Assembly (NCBI GenBank): GCA_035582835.1
Contig: JAYKAV010002779.1
Location: 403,776-467,775 of the forward strand
From: Phoebastria nigripes
Lineage: Eukaryota; Chordata; Aves; Procellariiformes; Diomedeidae
Direction: 5' to 3'
Length of the DNA stretch: 64,000 nucleotides
Position 1 is the first letter of the stretch; each line of letters starts with the position of its first letter. The notes under the pieces were generated by a model. That model was not told the origin of the DNA and made no database searches. It saw nothing but the letters and a program-made list of their open reading frames with translations. A program made the position numbers and the translations under genes. Positions 1 through 14,200 of this stretch are shown piece after piece.

Positions 1-3000
1 AGAAAAAGGCAAAACAGCATTGCAATTTGTTGACACTCTGAAGTTTAAAGACACCTGAAATTTTTCTGCATTGCTTATTTTTAATTTTAGGCGATGGTAG
101 ACTCATTCTGAAAAAAAAAAGAAAAATACTGAACACATGGGTTTTGTTTTTTGTTTTTTAAATATATGTAGTCTAAAACAAAAACCAAAAAGTAAACAAT
201 AACAACCAAAAACACTTCAGGAGGAAAAATACTAATTTCCAAAAAGACTTCAAAAAACATGTTTCAGGTACGTTAGACCAGCTACTCTGCTGTTTTCTGA
301 TTAACTCTTCCACAAGTAGTTTCCCAAATATTTATAACTCAGTGGAATTATGTATTTTCAAAGCTGAATTTCATATAAACAGAAAAAATATGTTATAATA
401 TAGTGAAATAATGAAAACAGAAGTAAAAACCATGAGGACATGTCTATATATGTCATATTGAACCTGATTGTTCATTCAATGTAAATCACAANTCATTTAC
501 TTAATTTAGAAAGCATGACTGCAGGTTACAGTGGTATGAATGAAAGGTAAGGTATTTAGTAAGGGATTCAGTTTATTTGCTTTCTACTACAAGGCTACTT
601 CTGCTGTCAAAGCCGATCACTTCATATAGTAATTAAAAGAACAATTCAGCTACAGTACAGTACAAANCTTTTGTACTGTGAACAGTATGTAGTTAATTTT
701 TTTCATAATGGAAGGCAACGTACAATATATGTGGTTACCCTTAAAACAGGAATGCTACTGAGAAGGTTCTATCCTATTGCAGTTTTGTTCCAGTAACAAG
801 CATAGCAAATGCAGCGATGACTATTGCTTTGTCTAGTGTAGCTCATCAATGCCTCAAGTTGTGATGCTTCCTTTAATCCTGTTAGAAACTGTTGAGTTTT
901 TAATTACTTTGGTATGAAACTTTCAGATTTGTGGGAGTTGCATGGCAATCTGATTCCATTTAAATTACTGTACATCATACATCTCTGAGATGTACAGACA
1001 GCTGTATTATTAAATGAGACTTTAAGACATTTCATTACAAAGAACATAAAGGTTTCCATAGTATATATTACAATTCTCAGCAGAAAATCAGATCAAAGAG
1101 TCACATCATCAGAAAATGCTGTATTAAATGATTGTTTATAAGGAGCCTTTTAACTCTATCTCTGCAACAAGAAATCATACAAGGCTGAATGGCTGTAGAG
1201 ACATATTGCAGACTAAGTGCAGACAATTTATTTGCTGCAACCCTGCATTCCTGTAATGTTTCTCTGTGTGCCCTTTAGAGTAAAGTGGAAACACAAACAG
1301 GAGAGTTACTTGCTTTGTGATAAATGGATGTGTCTGAAAACATGAGACAGTGAGAACAGCCAAAATAAGTGATCCAGGCCTGTTGAGCACATGAAAGAAA
1401 ATGGGAGAGAATTTCTTTATAATGCCAACTTAATCAGAGCTTCAGTCCCGATAGCCACAGAAGCCAATGGTCGAAATGAAGATATCATGCTGTTATTCAT
1501 GATTGGAATGAGATAAGTTATTTGAAGGAAGGAGAGAAGTTCCTATTCATAATGTAGCTTTAGGTTTAGCAAGCTTTAAATAAAAATGTAGTATCTATTA
1601 CTGTGTATCTGATCCACTAGCACTCCTGAATATCTCTTCCTACTATACTGATGCTAATCTCTGCTATCATAAAGGTCTTCCTGCTCCTTCATGTTAGCTT
1701 TGCTGAAAAGTCAGGTTTAATAAAAGAGGGTTAGCAGAAGCAGTAGGGATTATCGCTGCAGTGGAGGATCTTGTAAAGCACAATTGGAAGTCTGATCTGC
1801 CTTATTCTCTTCATTCTTTAGGTTTTATGTTATATAACCTCTTCATCCTTTTCTTTCTACAAATATTTATCTATATGGGTAATTGTTTATTTTTGGATCT
1901 AGGAATCACACAATGAATGCATATCTACTTGTCAATAATTGACATCCAATTACTCTTAAACGGAAAGTATTACTTCACATTTCTTCTCCCTCTTTGTGTC
2001 AAAAATATTGATAGGTAGACTGTGGCCTTACCTATGTGCTTTCATGATCAGGACTGCCTGAGAAAATGTGGAAGCACTATGGAGCAGATAGGTGACGAGA
2101 CTGAGCACTCAAAGTAGCTTACATTTCACCACATTGTGTTGAGATATCAAAGTGACAGCAATGTCCATAATGACAGGTCACAACTTGTGACACCGAACAT
2201 AGCACAGACCCTTGCTCTGTGACCCACCTTTCCCAATTATTTTATTGAAACATACCTAAATGAACCTCAATGTGTTTATGGCAGGTGTTATATGTAGCAG
2301 GTTCTTTATGTTATCAAATTGGAGGTCTTCTGAAACTTCTGTGTTGACAACTTTTCTTTCCTAAAGGGCAGAAGTCATTGTCATCCTCAGCGCTTGCAGC
2401 CTTGAATGACAGAATGATTCAATTATAAGACTACTTGAATTGGTAACAAACAAATGTGAACTGGGGCCAGAATCTCCTCAGAACTGCAATCCAAATGATT
2501 ATGCCATGGGATAGATACATAAAGAGACACTACAAGGCTTTGGGGGGAATTTCTAAATCCAAAGGNCATGGGTAGCAGTGAACCATCAGACAGACCAGAT
2601 CTGAAAGTGCATGCAGCAGAGGTAGCCAACATTCTTTCTGCAAGGCACCAGTGCCAGCCTAGTCTCCTGTGTACAGTGGCACTCCTAGAGGAGAACTGAC
2701 ATACACTGGTGAAATTAGGTTATTCTGCAACTATGGACTGATCAATCATGGCTTCCAACATTCTGCAAAAGGATGAGGATCAGTGCCAGTAGCTTCCTGA
2801 AACATTTGATGCCTAACACAATGGAGGGCATTCATCATCTTTCCAGAACAAATTGTTTTGGAGGTAATAATAGTCTGCCAACTCTTGGGCTGCTACTGGT
2901 TTTAGATATTAGAGAATTTCTCCACTTGGGAATCATTGAAATTACAGACACACCTGAAATCAAACCTGATTTTCAAATGGAGCTTTCAGACTATGCTGGA

Positions 3001-4093
3001 GATGCTAAGGAAACTCTCTGTCTATAGTTTATATTATAGAAAATGTACACAATAAATTCACTAAAAACAGTACTAGATTCTTATTTGGTCAAGGGAAGAT
3101 GCAGGAAGATGAACATGGGGAAAACTGGGAAGATGTATAATGTCAGTGCTTTGGTGTTTGGCAAGGATAAGATCTCATTTCCTTTTGATGTTGTGGCCAG
3201 GACATTGCTAACCCTCATAAGCATTGATTTATGAAGCCAGATATAGATAAGACGGGAGCATGTAGAATATGCATTTCAGTATTAACAGGGACACAACATT
3301 GTAGACAGAAACTTATCTGACTGGATGAAAATGGTTTATCTCAGGATGCCTCTGTGTGTGTGTGTGTGTAGGCAAATTTCCCAGGAATTCTAATGTATTT
3401 GCATATATGCACACATACATTATCTGAATACATTATTCATGTCCAAATTATTTTTTGTTATTGGAAAAAATAATGAAAATCATCCAGTGAAGGAACATAG
3501 TTGTCCCAGACATGCTCAAAGTAAAAGTGATGTGCCTAATAAACAATCATCTGACAACATACTGTTGTGCAAAACATCAGGGCTTAAATTTCTTGTTGGA
3601 ATCTTTTTCTGAACTGCCTGTATGAAGTACTGCTGTGGCAGTTTGCCTTTCTGAAATTTATGGATTGGGTATGTGAAGACAAAAACCACTGATTTGTCTG
3701 TTGAAAAACGTATTGATTTAAATATGCCTTCCTGTATTTGCCATTTGGGAATAATGTAGTGTCAATTTAGCGGTCTATATAAACTGTTTCATCTGTTATT
3801 GAAGTTCAGTGAAATCTTTCTGGAAAGGCTTCTTCTTCTATTGTAATTAGGCCAGTAGGAGTAACAGAGAGCTTTATGAAACTAAGAGACGTCATAGGCT
3901 TAGTAGGAACAGTGCATCATAACCAAATAAATGAAAATTAATCTAACGGCAGTGGAGAGAAAAGTATATACACTATGGAAGGCCTAAATTTCAGGGGAAA
4001 AAAGGAAGAAATACTTGTGGTATTTGTTGTCTGCTTTTCTTCTTTCCCCTCTCATGCTTTTCCTCTCTCAGCTCTATATCTCTGCTTGGTACA
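1..4093. other. AT-rich intergenic DNA, no gene recognised
   Basis: Both strands show frequent stops, A/T-rich runs and no domain-bearing frame. A short TG dinucleotide run lies at 3353-3369. The only mildly unusual part is about 2640-3240, which is less A/T-rich and contains two successive short open frames on + (2773-3027 and 3043-3234). Neither has a recognisable domain, splice context or repeat match that I know. They are best treated as chance or as an unidentified old repeat. Isolated single N bases occur at 492, 667 and 2566. Confidence 0.6.
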
Positions 4094-4652
4094 TGTCCTG
4101 GTTCCGGCTGGGACAGAGTTAACTTTCTTCCCAGCAGCTGGGGTGGGTGCTGTGGTTTGGGTTTGGTATGAGAGGAACATTGATGGCCCATTGACATTTT
4201 GGTTGTTGCTGAGTGGCGCTGAGTGGGGACTTTTCAGCTTCCCATGCCCTGCCAGGTGCATGNGAAGCTGGCAGGGGGAGCATAGGCAGGGCGGGTGACC
4301 CAGCTGGCCAATGGGGTATTCCATACCATGTGATGTCATGCTCAGTATATAATTAGGAGGCGTGGTCCAGGAAGGGGGGCTCTCATGTCTTGTGGTGGCC
4401 TGGGTGTCAGTCAGTGCACGTGAGCAGTTGCATCGTGCATCGCCTGCTTTGTATATTCTATTATTGTTGTTGTTATCATTGTTATTATTATTGTTCTATT
4501 TTGTTTTGTTTCAATTATTAAACTGTTTTTATCTCAACCCACAAGTTTTCCTGTTTGTGCCCTCCCGATTCTCTCCCCCATCCTACTGGAGGCAGCAGGG
4601 TGAGCAAGTAGCTGCATGGTGTTTAGGTGCTGGCTAGGGTTAAACCATGACA
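4094..4652 (+). mobile_element. Solo LTR of an avian endogenous retrovirus
   Basis: The element begins TGTCCTGG and ends ATGACA, giving the TG...CA ends of a retroviral LTR. It is flanked by an exact 5-bp duplication GTACA at 4089-4093 and 4653-4657, which fixes both boundaries and shows that no internal region remains. In + orientation it has a CCAAT-like site near 4310, a CRE-like TGATGTCA at 4331-4338, a TATA box (TATATAA, 4346-4352), a TTATTG/TTATTA-rich stretch at 4459-4496 and an ATTAAA polyadenylation signal at 4517-4522. The order U3, TATA, polyA signal sets the strand. It is closely related to the LTR at 60333 and more loosely to those at 15660, 17682 and 30918. The solo state implies recombination between the two LTRs of a former provirus. 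One N lies at 4263. Confidence 0.93.
4331..4352 (+). promoter_or_regulatory. LTR core promoter: CRE-like site plus TATA box
   Basis: TGATGTCA at 4331-4338 is one base from the palindromic CRE (TGACGTCA), consistent with C-to-T decay at its CpG. TATATAA follows at 4346-4352. The same arrangement recurs in the related LTRs of this window. Activity is inferred only. Confidence 0.6.
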
Positions 4653-4657
4653 GTACA

Positions 4658-6380
4658 GTACCAAGTAAGAGTGGAATGGGTTTGCTCATCCTTCCACCCA
4701 GCCAGAGCTGCCTCTACAGAACAACACTGAAGTTTGGAGTGGTGCATTTGGGGACTGCACCTGAACTGGCACCTAAAACAAGATAAGGTCCTGTTCAGGT
4801 GATTCCACAGGCATGTTTACCTCATTGGCAGTGTAAAAAATAAGCACAATAAGGGTTTACAAGGATCATCTTTCTCCAGCATGTCACTATGTTCTCCTCC
4901 TACAACCCATGCTTTGCCTGTTACAGCAACTGTGCTTGGAAGTTGCCTTCCCTTTGCTGTAGCATTGTCAGCAGGTTGTCCCAGTTTCAGCATTCACAGA
5001 TTCAGAGCAAGAGGGATAGATCATTTGGACTTGCCTCTCATAATCTTAACATATTTTGTCCCTAAAAATCCAGCCAAAAAAGGAAGTGATCTCTTTCCTG
5101 CCAAGATGAATTAGCAAAGGCTGCTCACACTTACAATGAGTCCAGAGTTAAAGCACCTCGTTGGCCTTCAGAATTCTTATCTACACTTTAATTTGTCACT
5201 GACATATATGAATGTATATATAAAAATAATTTTGGAACAATGCCTGCATGACAATGCAAGGTACTACAGTCATTGAGATAGTCCTACAATATGTTGCTTA
5301 GTGTGGCACTTTTTTTTTTAACCATATGCTTCTTGGTTTTGCTTATTTTTCCCTCTGCTTCAGTGCCATATTTACAAGCAGTGATGAGGAGTAATCAGTG
5401 AGCGTTATCACATTATCCCTACATAATTCCCATATTAAATTACCACTGATCAAATCCAAAGAAAGCAAAATCCTCCTTTGCTTCGCTCCCCACTGACTAT
5501 ATATCATCTACTCTCTCTCTTTACACAAAACACGTAACAAAGGTGTTGTGCAACAGATTCTATGCATGAGAAGATCCAGGAATTTTCTGCTGAAAAGATG
5601 CCCCAAGGCTACTACTGTACCAGCCTGATCATGGGCTTAGGCTCTACAGCTCTCATCTGGACTGCTCACATCAGCCTTTGACACCCATCAGGCTGCCTGG
5701 TCTTCTGCCAGACAATTTCTAGGCAGAGTTTGAGATTTATCTCAATTCAGGGGCTCATCCCAACAGGCAGGCTAGATGCAGTTGCCCTGTTTTAGAAGCT
5801 AAATGGCTTAATAGCATATACCTGACCAGGCAACTTCACTTGGCCTCAGTGCCAGAAAATCTTTAGTAAAGAGTCCTCCTAGGCTACACAATGAAGAAGG
5901 GATGTCCTGGCTTGGCTGCCTGCAGGACCATTGTAGTATCAGGTATTTTAACAATAGTCATGGCCTGAGATGACACAAAAGTAGCTCTCTCATCTCTTTT
6001 TCCCTGTATGTAAAATCCTTGTCCTACAAGAGATAGCTGTATGAAAGCAAGGCACTCAGACCATTGGCATGTTTCACTTCATGCTCCTTGTGAAAAAAGC
6101 ATAGCACTAAAACAGACAGTTTCCTCTTATAAAGAAATTTCCTTGTCCTAGCTGTCTTTCTGGGACTATAATATGATCAAAATCAAGCTTCAGTGGCAAG
6201 TTGACTTGTGATAAAATTATGGTTCTTCCCAGTATTTATCAAATTGATAAATGTTCTTCTGACCATGCTCCTCTAAAGGTCTTGGATAAACTGACTGCAG
6301 TTCAGGGCAGGAGTGATGCTGCAAGCGCTTCACAGTAGTCTGAAAGGCAAATGAAAGATACAAACAAGAAGAAACGTAAC
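4658..6380. other. Intergenic DNA between solo LTR and CR1
   Basis: No coding or RNA gene is recognised. The stretch around 5560-5770 is richer in G+C than its surroundings and could be an old, unrecognised repeat. The rest is ordinary AT-rich DNA with short homopolymer runs. Confidence 0.5.
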
Positions 6381-8297
6381 AGAGCAAAAGTAGAGTAGGA
6401 TAACAGAGGAATTGTCTGAGCAGCCAGGGATCGGGTTAGGAAAGCTAAAGCCCTGATAGAATTAAGTCTGGCCAGGGACATTAAGGGCAACAAGAAAAGC
6501 TTCTATAGGTACATCAGGGACAAAAGGAAGACGAGGGAAAATGTGGGCCCTCTCCGGAATGAAACGGGAGACCTGATTACCCAGGATATGGAGAAGGCTG
6601 AGATACTCAATGACTTTTTTGCCTCAGTCTTCACCGGCAAGTGNTCAAGCCTCACCGCCCAAGCTGCAGACGGCAAAGGCAGGGACTGGGAGAATGAAGA
6701 GCCTCCCACTGTAGGAGAAGATCAGGTTCGAGACCATCTAAGGAATCTGAAGGTGCACAAGTCCACGGGACCTGATGAGATCCATCCGTGGGTCCTGAGG
6801 GAACCGGCAGATAAAGTTGCTAAGCCACTATCCATCATATTGGAGAAGCTGTGGCAGTCCAGTGAAGTTCCCACTGACTGGAAAAGGGGAAATATAACTC
6901 CCATTTTTAAAAAGGGGAAAAAGGAAGACCCGGGGAACTACAGGCCAGTCAGTCTCACCTCTGTGCCTGGGAAGATCATGGAACAGATCCTCCTGGAAGC
7001 TATGCTAAGGCACATGGAGGACAGGGAGGTGATTTGAGACAGCCAGCATGGCTTCACCAAGGGCAAGTCCTGCCTGACCAACCTAGTGGCCTTCTAGGAT
7101 GGAGTGACTACATCAGTGGACACGGGAAGGGCTACAGATGTCGTCTCTCTGGACCTCTGTAAGGCCTTTGACACGGTCCCCCACAACATCCTTCTCTCTA
7201 AACTGGAGAGGTATGGATTTGATGGGTGGACTGTCCAGTGGGTGAGGAATTGGTTGGATGGTCACATCCAGAGGGTAGTGGTCAACGGTTCAATGTCCAG
7301 ATGGAGATCGGTGATGAGTGGTGTCCCGCAGGGGTCCATGTTGGGACCGGTACTGTTTAATATCTTCATCAATGACATAGACAGTGGGATCGAGTGCACC
7401 CTCAGCAAGTTTGCAGATGACACCAAGCTGAGTGGTGCGGTCAACACGCCTGAGGGACGGGATGCCATCCAGAGGGACCTGGACAAGCTGGAGAAGTGGG
7501 CCCATGTGAACCTCATGAGGTTCAACAAGGCCAAGTGCAGGGTCCTTCACCTGGGTCGGGGCAACCCCCAATATCAATACAGGCTGGGGGATGAAAGGAT
7601 TGAGAGCAGCCCTGCCAAGAAGGACTTGGGGGTACTGGTGGATGACAAGCTGGACATGAGCTGCCAATGTGCTTTCACAGCCCAGAAGGCCAACCGTATC
7701 CTGGGCTGCATCAAAAGAAGCATGGCCAGCAGGTCGAGGGAGGTGATTCTGCCCCTCTATTCTGGGGACACCCCACCTGGAGTACTGCGTCCAGCTCTGG
7801 AGCCCTCAGTACAAGAAAGACATGGACCTGTTGGAGCGGGTCCAGAGGAGGGCCACGAAAATGATCAGGGGGATGGAACGCCTCTCCTATGAAGCAAGGC
7901 TGAGAGAGTTGGGGTTGTTCAGCCTGGAGAAGAGAAGACTTCAGGAAGACCTTATTGCAGCCTATCAGTACTTAAAGGCGGTTTATAAGAAAGATGGGGA
8001 CAAACTTTTTANCAGGGCCTGTTGCAACAGGACAAGGGGTAATGGTTTTAAACTGAAAGAGGGTAGATTTAGACTAGATATAAGGAAGATATTTTTTATG
8101 CTGAGGGTGGTGAGACGCTGGCACAGGTTGCCCAGAGAGGTGGTAGATGCCCCGTCCCTGGAAACATTCAAGGTCAGGTTGGACGGGGCTCTGAGCAACC
8201 TGATCTAGTTGAAGATGTCCCTGACCACGGCAGGGGCATTGGACTAGATGACCTTTGAGGGTCCCTTCCAGTCCAAACTATCCTATGATTCCATGAC
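6381..8297 (+). mobile_element. CR1 LINE, 5'-truncated, 3' end intact
   Basis: This is a non-LTR retrotransposon copy of the avian CR1 type. It lacks the 5' UTR, ORF1 and the endonuclease half of ORF2. It begins inside the linker before the RT domain; the 5' breakpoint is diffuse and 6381 is approximate (homology is clear from about 6423). It runs through the RT and C-terminal part of ORF2 into a short 3' UTR. The 3' end has the usual CR1 signature, a conserved GGTCCCTTCCAGTCCAAAC stretch followed by a degenerate ATTCTATG-type tail at about 8280-8297. 5' truncation is normal for target-primed reverse transcription that stops early. Ns at 6644 and 8012 are isolated. Confidence 0.95.
6423..8208 (+). 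pseudogene. CR1 ORF2 remnant: reverse transcriptase and C-terminal domain, broken
   Basis: The first part (frame of 6423 to about 7760) carries the LINE RT blocks. There is an ARD-VRKAK-type linker, then FFASVFTG, then the fingers motif TPIFKKG, then motif A around [10 protein letters not shown] (Asp codon at 7170), motif [11 protein letters not shown], and the catalytic FADD at 7410-7421, the CR1 form of YADD. Two in-frame stops interrupt it, TGA at 7035-7037 and TAG at 7095-7097. Near 7760 a small deletion or replacement relative to other CR1 copies (compare the copy at 24517) shifts the frame. The C-terminal part ([47 protein letters not shown]) then continues in the frame of 7822 to a stop at 8206-8208. 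The protein would have been the EN/RT of the element; this copy is dead. Confidence 0.93.
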
Positions 8298-11200
8298 TCT
8301 AAAAAGCCACTTCATGGAAAGGCTGTCTGTAGGAGAGGACTACAAATTGTGCAGTTTCAGAGACAGTAAAAATTGAGCAGAAGTCCAGGACTGCCCTTTG
8401 GCTGGCTTTTGCTCTGCCTTTAGAGATGAATAGGCAAAGTTTGAAAATATACAGCTTATGTAAGCTTAGATATGGGCACAGGCATATGTCTAACTGTCAT
8501 TGTAGATATCCTGTGAGAATTTAGACATGGTTATCTATTCTTTCCAAGCAGACATTGCTTTGACTGTGGGACTCACTTCACATACATTGCTACTAACTAA
8601 TACTTTGCTTGAACTTGTGAAATTACTTTAAAAAAAACCAACAGATTTTTTAAATGATTATGTTGTTTATGAAAAGGCAAAATCTTTAACAAAGCATTAT
8701 GGAATGGAAATTGAAGTTGTATTTAGTTGGAAAAAATAATTTGTATTTGAAATGCCTAGAAGGGAAGAATCCTTTTGTTACTGTTTTTCTATGTAAAAAA
8801 AAAAAGTATCATCTTGACACATTTATGTGTTTTTTCCAGTATTTTATGCATTCTGGCAAAACACAACTTAGTAGACACCAAGATAGCGAACAAATCTGTT
8901 GGAAAAAAGTATATATTCTCTTGAAAAATTTTGATGTTTTGAGAGCTATGTTCCTTAAAAGGAATGAACATCTAATATGTGAAAAGTACATATAATACAT
9001 AAAAAACTAGTATTAATAAATTTATGAAAGAGATTCTAAGATGTGACTTATTAAATAATAGCAAATACTGCACACATAATTTTGAGTAATATGCCTTGGT
9101 TCTTGAAAATTTGTGTGTGACTACTATCTGTGATTTTGGATAGGATAGATTCCTGTGATTAGGATATAAAATCCTAATTTTATAAATTCTGAATGAATAA
9201 TTTTAAAAAAAAATTATCTGAAAAATTTATCTGTCTTCCAAGAAAGTGATTCTATAAGCCATAGCAAAATAATTGATGACTGTTGAGAAAATACTAACAT
9301 TTTATAAACTTTTAAGAAAAAATGTTGCTCTTTTGCTGAAAATTGAATGTGTGGCCAATAAAAACTACATGCAAATTTAGAAAGCAGCAGTGGTTTTGTT
9401 TTGTTTTGCTTGTATAANCGTTATAGTGGAAATGAAAAATACTGAAGTATTTAATTCTCAGATTTAATTTTTAGCTAGTAGCAAATATATGTTGTATCCA
9501 TTTAAGCTTCAATAATTTTTTTCATGTTTTTTTCTGCTTCAATTAATAATTATGTTTTCTCATGGGTAAATACAACCCTAGGAACTTCCATCTTCCAACT
9601 GCTAAAAAGCTCATTTCTTTAAGTTGAATATTACTATGTTTTCAAGCATTTTTTTAAAAATAAATCTTCATTTAAATGTATTCTCTGATTCAAAGAAAAT
9701 CTCACTTTTTCTTTCTTCCTTGGGTGATGTTTTTGTATGTCCTTCTACAACAACTTGTGTTAGAGATTCACCATATTTTTTGCTCTCTCAAAAGAAACCA
9801 GAAGTCAGTGAGACATGAATCCTGCTTTCTGTGGGATGTGCTGTTTCTCTCTGCATTCTTCTCTCGTGAATAATGCAGAACTGTCATCTCCTCTCTTATG
9901 CACCATTTTTGCCCTTCCCATTTTCCTAATCAAACTATGAAAGAAATAATTCTATGCAGTTTCTCAACAGTGGCTGTAATACATCATAGGAATTGGTACA
10001 TTTATGAATTATGTTTCTCTTTGCTGTACATCACACACAGAAAAAATGCATTTTTGGGACCACCTCTTTCTTCCTCCTTGGGCACTTTTCTAATTCGCTG
10101 TGTATATTATGTTTAAGTGAAAAGCATACATGCAGGATAATAAAAATGAACACTACCAAACACAAGAGAGGAACAAAATGTTAAAACTTATCCTACATTC
10201 TTGGACACAGCCACAGCACAAGTACTATTTGACCAAAGTCTCTTTTATGGAACTATGTCAGCTCTTCTTTTGCAACCCATATATGCTTTGTAAAAAGTGT
10301 GTTTGATAGTATGTGAAATATTTTATTTTATTGGGAAAGTTCTTAATAACATCCACTACGGGGACTTCTCTTTAAAAAATGGTATTTATTTATAGTTGGT
10401 TCCCACATACTAAGTATTTTCCATACGCTTTTTTCAAAAGAAAAAGGAGAGTAAAAAATCACAGCAAGAAACAAAATCCAAGATAATTACTAAGTAGACC
10501 TCAACCTTTTACTTCTTTCATCATTTTGAGGAACAAAAACAATACCATCTGAATAAATTAACCAATCCCATTTTATAAAATAATAAAATATTATATCAGA
10601 ATAATAAAAACTGCCTTCTCCATAGTGCACCTGTCCTGGACTTGCAGGTGGGGTTTTTTTGTGTGTTATAGTAATTGTAGCTGACAATAGTCAGGGGTAT
10701 TAGCTACGTCTTGCCCATTCCCCCTTTCACCACTCCACACCCCTGACATGTTCAGGCCTTGCATAACCAAGCACAAAAAGACACAAACACCAGTAGCCCA
10801 CAGTGTTTAAAAAACTAAACCATTTAAAAAATATTCACAGATTAATTTTGAAGACTTTATTTATTCTGAAATCTCAATGTATTTAATGTATGAAAAAAGT
10901 AAGAACTCCTACAAAATTACCTTTCATAAAAACTTTACCTCATTGATTAAGTAGCTATAATTGAAATTGCATGTGTGACATGCATGTGTGATACGATTCT
11001 TTAATATTAAGTTAAATGCATATATTTGAAAAATATTTGTCATGTGGGCTCAAATTGTCACATACTGGGAATGACAGTGTGGTGCTATAATATTTCCTTG
11101 ACAACACGAGGGTTATTCAAGTGAAGAAAATGAAGTCTGATTACATGCCATGTATTTTATTTCTGAAAAACTACACTAATATCATTAAAATTATGTTGTT

Positions 11201-14200
11201 TGAAGAAGAAGCTTTTATTCAATGAAGAATGATTGATAATTTCCCCTGAGTAACAGATACAATGGATGGAAGCCATTTTTCTAATGTGTATGTAGTCCAC
11301 CAAACAAAAATAGTTGTAATAGTCTCTGAAAGCATTTAACTTTATGTATGCCTGTTTCTTTAAAACTTTAATTCCCTTGTACCAATGTTTTTCAAAAAGG
11401 AAAGCACAGTACAACTGGGTTCATAGTGCTGCAAGTTGCTGAAAATAGGTTTCCTTAAACAGGTTTACATAGACATTTCTATCGATTTACACAATTTTTT
11501 ATATTGTTATCTATTTAGATATTTACAACTTTAATGGTAATTTTAGCTTTAAGCCAAACATTAAAAACTTTTTATTCATATTCTGCTTTATTGTTTTGAT
11601 TTTATCCATTTGATTTACAAGAGCTCCAAAAGTACTTGAAACTACTTTAGATATGTGAAGACCTTTTAATACGTCGGCTTACAGAACAAAGCCTCAGAGC
11701 AGAATTACCTAGCAAATAAGCAATCATACCATTTAGGGACAGATAACTGTCTCAGATATGTGAAAAGCATTCAGGTAGATTACTTTTAATAAAGAAATTT
11801 TCTGTAAGCAAATCAGTTTCTCTTATCTGATGACTTCTTCTCCAAGAGGTTTTGACCTATGTGATTTATTTCCTTGTACAGTTGTGAAAGAATACTATAG
11901 AGCTGTGTATGAGAAGGAAGTACTGCTTTGAAACTGCAAGTATAAACATGCCTAGATATTCCAAATAAATGAGGCATATAACGATGATCATAGAAAGCAT
12001 CATAAACATGTCTGGATTAAAAAAAAATAAAGGAATGACAAGAAGACATCTAAACACAATTTCCTTTGTGACATCTGCCCCATGTTATTAAAACATGAGG
12101 GTGTTCAGAAATTACTAGGAAAAGCTCAGGGCTAGGCTGGTGCTCAGTTCTATGAAGAAAAAACTGACATTGAGTCTAAGAGCTATTGGTACTTTCAGAA
12201 TAAATTACAACATTGTGAGGACAAAAATTGATTGCTATTTATTTTGGATACTCGGAGTAAGGTTTTCCTTTTGTGTTTGTATCATTCCAAACACCGGATG
12301 TTTTTGATTGCACTGTAAATGCAGATAATGATGCTGATAATAACCATCTCCAGTGGATATTCTGTTCTCATACCATTATCTACAGAAATTCTTTTTTCTC
12401 AGTTTGTTTTTTGTGTCCAAGTATAGAATAAGCAATGATAAACCTTTTTTTTTCCCCCGCCTTTTTCTCACCCCCAAATTTGTCATACTTTATTTATAGA
12501 GACAACGCATAAGTACAGAGAGAGCAATGGCCTGGACTCATACTATCTCACTTGTGGCTCTAAACTGACACACTGAGTTAGGAGCCTTATAATCCTAGGA
12601 AAGTCTCTAAAAGCAATTGAGAGCAGTCAAGATCTAAGTTTCTCTCATGGGAGATTTTGAGTAACCTCACAGAATGTTTTTAGCAGCTAGATCATCAGTA
12701 GCTTCAGCTAAATGCCTAAAGCTGACCATAAACTGGAATGAAACCAGGCCATAAGTCAGGTTGTCAGGTTTAGAATCCAAAACAATAAGACCATTCTGAA
12801 GTTTGTAGTTAAAAGAATTAATAAATATCACCTCTTCTGTCCAACAACAACAAAAAAATCCTGAAAAATTTTTGAAGGATTATTACAAGTGACACAATGA
12901 CATAGCAGAAAAGTGTCTCAAGAGTCACATTCCCTACTAATCTTAAAGTCTGTGGAATAACTGTGCATTACAGAATGACATTTGTCAAGTGGTGAAGAGT
13001 ATAAATGTCCTTCTATACGATGGGGCAATGAAAAATGTAAAACCAAACATGTAAAATATCTCGTTCTAGCAAATAAGATATGTTTGTTATTGATTTGCTA
13101 TTTTCTGCTGAGTTTACTAATGCCAATATTTTTTAAAATTTATTAACGTTTTTTAAATGTTAATAATTTTTTAATTAACAATGCTGATTTGGAAATTTAA
13201 ATTAAAAAAAAATTCTGTGGGGGTTTATCAGTGTATTTTTCTTTTCCTTTACATTGATTTTTGAGAATAAGAAGAGAGAGCAAGGGGAGAGAGATGAAAT
13301 AGGCGTGTTCAGCACAACAAAATAACAGATCAGTTTCTTTTTTGTTTGGGAAAGGAAGGAGAAAATCTACTCCTGCTCATTTGCCAGACAAATACCTTTA
13401 TTAGCAGAAAAGTTTAAGGTTAGCCACCTAAAGACAAACAGCCTAGATGAAGTGTTAATTGGGCAACACTCTTTTGATTGGCCTTTGCAGGATGATAATC
13501 TCAACTAAGTGACCCTTTAGAGAAGATCAGTTTCATGTTTTCATACACGAGGAGTATAAAAATCCTTTGTAATTCTGTTATGCTCATTTATGTTTCCACT
13601 TAAGTGAAGAAATGTTGGGAGAATCTTCATGAGTAAATCATGCTTTGAGGTTCTNCGAGGAGGCCTTATAGAAGGGCATTATGGGTTTGAGTCTGATGCT
13701 TACTTGCTTAATAAATGTCCTAGAAATAAGTAGGGGCTTATTTAAAACTTGTCTTATTGCTATTTTGAATTGTTATTGAACATTCATGAAAAGGTCCGTC
13801 ACTTGTTACTGCTGGGAACCTTACAANCACTTACTTCAGCTAAATAGTGACTCATAATCTGACACTCAGATGAATTTCATGAACTTCACAGGGAGAAGTA
13901 GGAAACTGGAAATCCAGGACTGCATTAGCTGTTGTCCTAGCCAAATACCACCCTGATGTGCTACCACTTCATACCTATTTTACCTATGTGGAAATGATGC
14001 CACAGAATGAAGAACAATGATAAATCTGACCTCAATTTCTGCCTAGTTTATCTAGTTCTTTTCTTGCAAGGTTTTATAAAACAAAAAACCAGAAAGAATA
14101 CACAACGTCCCTATAAAATGCTTTAAAGCCTTTTATATTCTAGAGGGCTACACAAACCTGTGGAGAAACTGTTGTAAATTATTAAAATATTGATAACAAG

